Assembly: GCA_031290515.1 (NCBI GenBank)
Contig: JAITNK010000020.1
Coordinates: 1-46,575, forward strand
From: Oscillospiraceae bacterium
Lineage (GTDB): Bacteria > Bacillota > Clostridia > Oscillospirales > Oscillospiraceae
DNA length: 46,575 nucleotides
Reading direction: 5' to 3'
Shown here: piece after piece, positions 41,836 through 46,575 of the stretch
Layout: every line of letters begins with the position of its first letter
Position numbering within the stretch: position 1 is the first letter of the stretch
Position numbers and translations under genes: made by a program
Notes under the pieces: generated by a model
The model's database searches: none
What the model saw: only the letters and a program-made list of their open reading frames with translations
Told to the model about the DNA's origin: nothing

Positions 41836-42510
41836 GGACGAAGTAAATCTTACGGCTTAGGTCTGGCAGGTTTCCCCCGGGTTAACCCATCGTTGCCGAC
41901 TGGGCGGTTTCCCTTTAATCTCCCGTCCGGCGCATTGCTGACGCCGTCGCCCGATCACCACTTAGTCCGTACTGCAATCCATCGTCCGCCTGAGCGCAAG
42001 CTCAACAGCCTAGTCGTTTTCCGAAACAGTCCGTCCGTTCCTTTATCCTCTTTTGCAAGACGTATTTCAAGAAGCAATCGGCTGCGCCCCGCCGTACGCG
42101 CGGGACGCGGCTTAAGTTCTCCTATCCGCACGCCTCACTCAAGGCAGGCTACTCCGCGCACAGCTCGCATAAAGCGTTTGCACCGCAACGCGGGTTTCAC
42201 AGACCGTTTAAGCGGTCTGTCCTGACACGTAAGCAATCCGAAAAATCTGTCGCCCACGAAATCAGGTCTCCGCACGGGCAGGGTCGGGGTCCCTATGCCA
42301 TTAGGAATCGCCCTACTCCGCGCAGGTATTACGCAGCAATATCTGCAAGATATAATCGCTCGGTCGCGCAAAGCGACTCCCGCCGCTGCGTGTCCGCAAG
42401 CTCGCGCGGTGAACGCATCTGCGGGTGCGTAGCCGGTGCGCCCGCTCTCCGCGCTGTCGGAGGGCAGGGATGAAAATCCTGCTGATATTGCCGCGCAATA
42501 CCTCCCCCCA
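41836..42510 (-). ncRNA. ole: OLE RNA (ornate, large, extremophilic), candidate
   Basis: A noncoding minus-strand region with no coding frame of quality but many helices. The outer 5' helix pairs 42484-42502 with 42325-42343: 19 consecutive pairs including two G.U, which on the plus strand would be A.C mismatches. Another hairpin (about 42084-42108) has a U.G pair that is also a mismatch on the plus strand, so the RNA is read from the minus strand. Other hairpins are at 42199-42220 and 41991-42004. About 675 nt minus the inserted repeat (about 85) gives about 590, the size of known OLE RNAs (about 610). The location ispA-OLE-oapA-dxs is the known one. Ends are approximate. Confidence 0.85.
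42351..42436 (+). repeat. Repeat family A copy inserted inside the OLE RNA
   Basis: The sequence CGCTCGGTCGCGCAAAGC, then CCGCAAGCTCGCGCGG and GAACGCATCTGCGGGTGCG, matches family A (compare 1-75 and 42700-42790) with scattered changes. It falls between the two arms (42325-42343 and 42484-42502) of the 5' OLE helix, in the loop side. Confidence 0.8.
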
Positions 42511-42644
42511 GCAACCACCCCGGACTGGGCGTCCAAAGCAGACACAAGGGGCTTCATCGGTGTGCCGAACAGAGGATTTTTAGGCCCTCCCTCGGGAACG
42601 GGGGATCTGACTGAGGATACTGCGTCGCCGAATGGGGTTGGGGT

Positions 42645-42795
42645 TATCAGCCGTTTGGTCGGGCGAAGACTCCCGCGCGGGGGAACGCGCCTGCGGTTTA
42701 TTAGCCGCTTGGTCGGCAAAGCCGCCCTGCGCTCCGTGCTCAAAAGCTCGCACGTGGAACGCGCCTGCGGGCGCGGTGCCGTGACTTGCCGCTCG
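42645..42795 (+). repeat. Two repeat family A copies upstream of the OLE RNA
   Basis: Cores CCGTTTGGTCGGGC (about 42652) and CCGCTTGGTCGGCAAAGCC (about 42706), each followed by CTCGCACG-GGAACGCG-CTGCGG. The first copy is shortened. The interval 42511-42645 between them and the RNA holds no gene; it may include a promoter or the RNA's true 5' end. Confidence 0.75.
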
Positions 42796-42801
42796 CGGAC
42801 A

Positions 42802-43113
42802 ATACCGCAGGCGCGAAGTGCCGTGGTGGTATATAGTCTTGAGCAGACCCGAAGGGCTTTGCCCGGCGGTCTGCGGACAATACCGCAGGCACGAAGTGCC
42901 GTTGTGGTATAAAGTCTTGAGCAGACCCGAAGGGCTTCGCCCGGCGGTCTGCGGACAATACCGCAGGCACGAAGTGCCGTTGTGGTATAAAGTCCTGAGC
43001 AGACCCGAAGGGCTTCGCCCGGCGGTCTGCGGACAATACCGCAGGCACGGAGTGCCGTTGCGGTATATAATCTTGAGCAGACCCAAAGGGCTTCGCCCGA
43101 CGGTCTGCGGACA
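42802..43113 (+). repeat. Four-copy 78-bp tandem array of alternating hairpins
   Basis: The core ATACCGCAGGC starts at 42802, 42880, 42958 and 43036, exactly 78 bp apart; copies are nearly identical. Each unit has hairpin 1 (ATACCGCAGGCAC-GAA-GTGCCG..G.GGTAT) and hairpin 2 (GCAGACC..GGGC-TTC-GCCC..GGTCTGC). Because 78 is a multiple of three, several frames stay open and give a 26-residue repeat, but no frame has a ribosome site and I regard them as noncoding. The array lies between ispA and the OLE RNA. Confidence 0.92.
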
Positions 43114-43163
43114 TTATATCATAAATATTCATAATTGCAACACGAAAAATGAATATCATTAAC

Positions 43164-43225
43164 CGCTTGCCGGAAATGAATTCCGGCTGCGCTCGGGTTC
43201 CGGCAAAACGCCGCCTGCGGATTAC
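43164..43225 (+). repeat. Dispersed repeat family B copy
   Basis: GCCGGAAATGAATTCCGGC hairpin followed by GTTCCGGCAAAACGCCGCC, the same two-hairpin order as at 24743-24800. Confidence 0.75.
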
Positions 43226-43234
43226 CGCGCCGCA

Positions 43235-43276
43235 GGACTTCCTGTATGCGCGGGAACGCGTATACAGGAAGTCCTA
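43235..43276 (-). terminator. Long hairpin at the ispA stop codon
   Basis: On the minus strand AGGACTTCCTGTAT-A-CGC pairs with GCG-C-ATACAGGAAGTCCT, an 18-bp stem with one mismatch, starting inside the ispA stop codon. There is no U tract. It could terminate, stabilise the ispA mRNA or be a processing point before the OLE RNA. Confidence 0.55.
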
Positions 43277-44161
43277 ATTCTGCCTGTTTGCGAGCGTGTT
43301 CGCGATATACGTCAGCATCCCGCCGTCGTCGAACACGCCGCGCACCGTTTCGCGCGCGGTATACGTCTGCTCCGCGATGAATTTTTCGCACTCTTCGCGC
43401 GGCAGAACCGACGCGAACGTCGCTTTATTGTTCCGCGCGTCCGCGCCGGACGCTTTCCCGAGCGGCGCGGCGGAACCGTACCTGTCGAGCAAATCGTCGC
43501 GAATCTGAAACGCGAGTCCGACACACTGCGCGTAAATCCTCGCGGCGCGCTCACGCTCCGGCGAAGCCCCGCCCGCGACCGCGCCGATGAGGCACGCCGC
43601 CTCGATAAGCGACGCGGTTTTCATATGGTGAAGCCGGTACAAGTCCTGCAATTCCGGATTATTGTTTGATTCAAGCTCCATATCGAGCGTCTGCCCGCCG
43701 CAGATTCCGGCGGGACCCGCCGCCTCCGCGAGAATCCGTCCCGCGCGCACGGCTATACCGGCGGGGAGACCCGAGCCGAGCAGCTTCTCAAACGCGAGCG
43801 CCTGAAGCGCGTCGCCTGCGAGTACGGCTTTCCACTCGCCGAAACGCTTGTGGTTAGACGGCTGTCCGCGACGCTCGTCGCCGTCGTCCATACAGGGGAG
43901 GTCGTCGTGAATCAGCGAATAAGTGTGCAGAAGCTCGACGGCGCAGGCGGCGTCAAGCACGCCGTCCTCGCCGCCGCCGACGGCGGAGCAAAACGTCAGC
44001 GTCAGCAGCGGACGGATTCGCTTGCCGCCGGCGGCGACGCTGTACCGCATCGCTTCGTAGAGCGAAACGTCGCTCCGCTTGTCGAAATACGACGCGAGCC
44101 GCGCCTCGACGAGCTTCGTCAGACGCTTTGCGTTTTTTTCGCAGTCAATCGTTTTTTCCAC
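43274..44161 (-). CDS. ispA: Farnesyl/geranyl diphosphate synthase (polyprenyl synthetase)
   Basis: The 295-residue class I prenyltransferase condenses IPP with allylic diphosphates. The first aspartate-rich motif HDDLPCMDDGDERRGQ is of the short-chain bacterial IspA type, and the second is FQIRDDLLD. AAGGKRIRPLLTL and GGQTLDME are conserved. The start is GTG 44161, 2 bp after the xseB stop, with GGGGAA upstream; the open frame farther upstream lies inside xseB and is not used. It follows xseA and xseB as in many Firmicutes, and precedes the OLE RNA region. Confidence 0.94.
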   Translation of the reverse strand: MEKTIDCEKNAKRLTKLVEARLASYFDKRSDVSLYEAMRYSVAAGGKRIRPLLTLTFCSAVGGGEDGVLDAACAVELLHTYSLIHDDLPCMDDGDERRGQPSNHKRFGEWKAVLAGDALQALAFEKLLGSGLPAGIAVRAGRILAEAAGPAGICGGQTLDMELESNNNPELQDLYRLHHMKTASLIEAACLIGAVAGGASPERERAARIYAQCVGLAFQIRDDLLDRYGSAAPLGKASGADARNNKATFASVLPREECEKFIAEQTYTARETVRGVFDDGGMLTYIANTLANRQN

Positions 44162-44163
44162 CG

Positions 44164-44412
44164 CTATTCCCCGAGAGCGAACTGCTCTTCGACGGGTTCG
44201 GAGTCCCCGCCTTTCGAGAGCCGCACGACTTTCTGTTCGGCGGATACGAGCTGCTCGCGGCACGTTTTGACGAGTCCCGCGCCCTCTTCAAAAAGCGCGA
44301 GCGAAACGTCGAGCGCGGCGGAGCCGGACTCGAGTGCGCGGACTATTTCCTCCAGCCGGAGCATCTTTTCCTCAAACGCGGGGGATTTTGCGGATTCCTT
44401 TTTCGTCGCCAT
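44164..44412 (-). CDS. xseB: Exodeoxyribonuclease VII small subunit
   Basis: An 82-residue helical protein with the family core FEEKMLRLEEIVRALESGSA followed by LALFEEGAGLVKTCRE. It binds XseA to form the nuclease that degrades single-stranded DNA. The second of two adjacent ATGs (44412) fits the GAGGTG ribosome site better than the first (44415). It is followed at once by ispA and preceded by a 97-bp spacer after xseA. Confidence 0.92.
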   Translation of the reverse strand: MATKKESAKSPAFEEKMLRLEEIVRALESGSAALDVSLALFEEGAGLVKTCREQLVSAEQKVVRLSKGGDSEPVEEQFALGE

Positions 44413-44509
44413 CATATCACCTCTTTAACTGTTCATAAAGCCTGTTTTTACGATTCACAACTTCGTTTTTCGCCGGTGGCAATGACGCCCGTATGCCGCT
44501 CGGACATAC

Positions 44510-45721
44510 TCATCGTATGTCTTCGACGACGCAGTCCAGCTCGTTCTTCGCGAGCCTCACCGTGACGCGTCCGCCGACGGTAATGTCCGCGCCCGAACGC
44601 ACGACGGTGCCGTCGGGCTTGCGGGTTATCGCGTAGCCGCGCCCGAGTACGCGCAGGGGAGACAGCGCGTCAAGCGACGCGGCAAGCCGCGACAAGCTCT
44701 CACGCTTCGCGCCGGAGCCGCGCAGAGCCGCGAAGCCGAGCCGTTCCGACAGCCGTTCGAGCGCGCTGCGCCGCAGTTCCACATAGCCCTGCGGCGAAGT
44801 CAGCACCTTTTTCGCCGCTATATCGTCGAGCCGTTGATTCAGGCTTTCGAGCCGCCGCGTGACGGAGTACGTCAGCCGCGACCCGGCTTCCGAGAGAAAC
44901 GCGAGTGCCTCGCTCATATCCGGAACCGCGATTTCCGCGGCGTTCGACGGCGTGGACGCGCGCCGGTCGGCGACAAAGTCCGCAATCGTAACGTCCGGCT
45001 CGTGCCCGACGGCGGAGATAACCGGCAGCTCCGATTCGTATATCGCGCGGGCGACGCGTTCGTCGTTGAACGCCCACAGGTCTTCGATTGAGCCGCCGCC
45101 GCGCCCGGTGATTATGACGTCCGCGACGCGGTGTAAATTCGCGTATTTAATCGCGGACACGATTTCGCGCGGGGCTTCCTCGCCCTGAACGCGCACGGGG
45201 AGAATGACCACTTTCGCGGGACTCCACCGCGAGCGCAGAATTCTGATAATATCGTGCACCGCCGCGCCCGCGCCGCTCGTGACGACCGCGATTGCGCCGG
45301 GAATCCGCGGGAGCGGCTTTTTGTGAGCCTCGTCGAACAGTCCCTCGGATTCGAGCTTTTGTTTCAGCCGCTCGAACTCCGCGTACAGGTCGCCGACTCC
45401 GTCCGCGGTCATCTCGGAGACATACAGCTGATACGCGCCGTCCCGCGGGTATACGCTTATTCTGCCGGAAGCGAGGACTTTCATACCGCTGTCCGGCGTA
45501 AAACGAAGCTTGTCCGCCGCGGACTTGAACATCACGCACTTGAGCGACGACTCCGCGTCCTTAAGCGTGAAATAACGGTGTCCGGACGGATAGGACTTGT
45601 AATTTGAAACCTCGCCGCGCACGAGTATGTTCGCAAGCAGCGGGTCGCCGTCGAGCAGCAGTTTTATATGTTCGTTAAGCTCCGTGACCTCAAGCGCGCG
45701 TCTTTCGGCGCGGCTACTCAT
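44510..45721 (-). CDS. xseA: Exodeoxyribonuclease VII large subunit
   Basis: A 403-residue catalytic subunit. The N-terminal OB fold (VTELNEHIKLLLDGDPLLAN, then GEVSNYKSYPSGHRYFTLKD) binds single-stranded DNA, and the core has AVVTSGAGAAVHDIIRIL, ITGRGGGSIEDLWAFND and VGHEPDVTIADFVADRRA. The C-terminal GRGYAI block is present. ATG 45721 overlaps the nusB stop by 8 bp; a TTG three codons earlier is possible. Length is close to the family norm. Confidence 0.94.
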   Translation of the reverse strand: MSSRAERRALEVTELNEHIKLLLDGDPLLANILVRGEVSNYKSYPSGHRYFTLKDAESSLKCVMFKSAADKLRFTPDSGMKVLASGRISVYPRDGAYQLYVSEMTADGVGDLYAEFERLKQKLESEGLFDEAHKKPLPRIPGAIAVVTSGAGAAVHDIIRILRSRWSPAKVVILPVRVQGEEAPREIVSAIKYANLHRVADVIITGRGGGSIEDLWAFNDERVARAIYESELPVISAVGHEPDVTIADFVADRRASTPSNAAEIAVPDMSEALAFLSEAGSRLTYSVTRRLESLNQRLDDIAAKKVLTSPQGYVELRRSALERLSERLGFAALRGSGAKRESLSRLAASLDALSPLRVLGRGYAITRKPDGTVVRSGADITVGGRVTVRLAKNELDCVVEDIR

Positions 45722-46169
45722 TATCGCCAAGCTCCGCGCGCGAGAACGTGCCGAGTACGCCGTTCACAAACTTCGCGGTCTCGTCCGAGTCGTACTTCTT
45801 GACGAGGTCGATGACGGCGTTGATTGACGCGCGCGGCGGAATCACATCGCGCATATACATCGTCTCGTACATCGCGACGCGCATTGCGGCGAGCGCGACG
45901 GCGGAAATCCGGGAGAACTCCCAACCTTTAGCGTACTTTTCGATATACGAATCAAGCTCCGCGCCGTGTTCCGAGGTTCCGGCGACGAGGCGGAGCAGAT
46001 ATTCGCGCGACTCCGGGTCAATGTCGGCGCGGAACAGCTCGTCCTCTTCCGCGAGCGACACGAACCGCTCGCCGAGCATTTCCGTAAGGAAATCGTCTCC
46101 GTGAGCCGGGTTTTCAAACATAGCGAACACGAGCTGCATAGCGTATTCGCGGGCGGCGACTCTTGTCAT
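45714..46169 (-). CDS. nusB: Transcription antitermination factor NusB
   Basis: The 151-residue all-helical RNA-binding factor joins NusE (S10) on boxA of rRNA transcripts. The N-terminus has REYAMQLVFAMFE, and the C-terminal half contains PPRASINAVIDLVKKYDSDETAKFVNGVLG, split here as RASINAVIDLVKKYD and AKFVNGVLG. It overlaps xseA by 8 bp and the preceding asp23 gene by one base (TGATG). Confidence 0.94.
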   Translation of the reverse strand: MTRVAAREYAMQLVFAMFENPAHGDDFLTEMLGERFVSLAEEDELFRADIDPESREYLLRLVAGTSEHGAELDSYIEKYAKGWEFSRISAVALAAMRVAMYETMYMRDVIPPRASINAVIDLVKKYDSDETAKFVNGVLGTFSRAELGDNE

Positions 46170-46534
46170 CAGCGGAGCGCGATTCCCGCGATGCGGACGT
46201 TCACCGCGAGCGGGGTTATCCCGCAGACGGAGTCGAGCGCGGCGGCGACGGCTTCCTGCACGGCGGCGCCGGTATTCCCTACCTCGCCGCCGAGACGGAC
46301 GACGACGGACAGCGCGACCGTAACGCCCTCGTCGGTAATCGTGACATTCGCGCCCCTGAAGAGACGCTTATCCGCCGGCGTCCGGAGCAGCTCGCGCCCG
46401 TGTGGCGGCTGAAGCCCCGCGACTCCCTCGACGCTCCGCGCGGCGGCGGCGGCGACCTTTTGAATTACGTCCTCGGAAATCGCGACTTTGCCCGCGTCGC
46501 CCGACGTGACGTAGCTTTGCTTTGTTTCGCTCAT
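46169..46534 (-). CDS. Asp23/Gls24 family envelope stress protein
   Basis: A 121-residue protein with the Asp23 fold: ISEDVIQKVAAAAARSVEGV (about residues 19-38) and VQEAVAAALDSVCGI near the C-terminus. Family members in Firmicutes are associated with the membrane or alkaline stress; a gene of this type regularly precedes nusB. It is the first gene of the long operon within the window, with an AAGGAGTAAATGAA ribosome site. Its promoter lies beyond the window or in the repeat at its 5' side. Confidence 0.9.
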   Translation of the reverse strand: MSETKQSYVTSGDAGKVAISEDVIQKVAAAAARSVEGVAGLQPPHGRELLRTPADKRLFRGANVTITDEGVTVALSVVVRLGGEVGNTGAAVQEAVAAALDSVCGITPLAVNVRIAGIALR

Positions 46535-46554
46535 TTCATTTACTCCTTAATTTA

Positions 46555-46575
46555 ACGCTCGGTCGGCAGAGCCTC
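46555..46575 (+). repeat. Start of a further family A copy
   Basis: The window ends in CGCTCGGTCGGCAGAGCC, the first bases of family A as seen at 73-92. Confidence 0.6.

Noticed and set aside
41836-42510. tmRNA, RNase P RNA or group II intron in the ispA-dxs gap
   Set aside because: No alanine tRNA-like ends, no RNase P core motifs, and no reverse transcriptase or domain V were seen; context and length favour OLE RNA.
42802-43113. CRISPR array
   Set aside because: Units are directly tandem with no variable spacers, each contains two hairpins, and no cas gene is near.
42580-43162. Open frames on both strands with a 26-residue repeat across the 78-bp array
   Set aside because: The frames follow from a period that is a multiple of three and from GC-rich repeats; no ribosome site, no family features, and frames on opposite strands are equally open.

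Overview
The window is a GC-rich (roughly 60%), densely packed bacterial chromosome segment. Gene content and signals point to an anaerobic Bacillota, most likely an uncultured member of the Clostridia. The supporting evidence is a tyrosyl-tRNA synthetase T-box leader, an Asp23-NusB-XseA-XseB-IspA-Dxs-TlyA-NadK-ArgR-RecN gene string, a YkpA/YbiT-type ABC-F protein, sigma-A promoters of TTGACA-N17-TATAAT type, and several flavin and radical-SAM enzymes. No rRNA, tRNA, phage, transposase or CRISPR locus was seen. The taxonomic placement is inference.

Layout. 1-422: intergenic mosaic of short palindromic repeats. 423-8370: DUF1015 protein and homocysteine methyltransferase (-), divergent from a cytidylate-kinase-like gene, an amidase-domain protein and a PflX-like radical SAM protein (+); then dusB (-), an ECF sigma/anti-sigma-like pair and an RluA pseudouridine synthase (+). 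8371-16000: a possible small RNA, an unknown membrane protein, a SLOG protein, rlmD, a sirtuin, and a four-gene operon (PstS-like lipoprotein, cysteine desulfurase, queuosine-precursor transporter, SDR). 16000-27300: nitroreductase, TelA, acyltransferase, M3 peptidase, CatB-like acetyltransferase, bicupin, Old Yellow Enzyme-type oxidoreductase, flavodoxin-like reductase and ABC-F. 27300-31800: a second TlyA, a soluble hybrid histidine kinase and a FIST-domain sensor. 31999-35400: pyrG, and tyrS with its T-box leader. 35407-46575: one long minus-strand operon, asp23-nusB-xseA-xseB-ispA-[noncoding]-oapA-dxs-tlyA-nadK-argR-recN.

The main discovery is in the 1.6-kb noncoding stretch between ispA and dxs. 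The position, the small DUF21-like membrane protein just downstream, the length (about 590 nt after removing an inserted repeat) and the helices identify it as a candidate OLE RNA (ornate, large, extremophilic RNA) with its partner OapA. G.U pairs that would be A.C mismatches on the other strand show that the folded RNA is read from the minus strand. In this genome a dispersed repeat has landed inside the OLE RNA, in the loop closed by a 19-bp helix. A four-copy 78-bp array of alternating hairpins, two further repeat families and two long hairpins surround it.

Three or more families of dispersed two-hairpin intergenic repeats (A about 75 bp, B about 65 bp, C about 85 bp, plus 69/78-bp tandem arrays) occupy most of the longer intergenic gaps. 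They appear to be a genome-wide REP/BIME-like system. They also create many spurious open frames.
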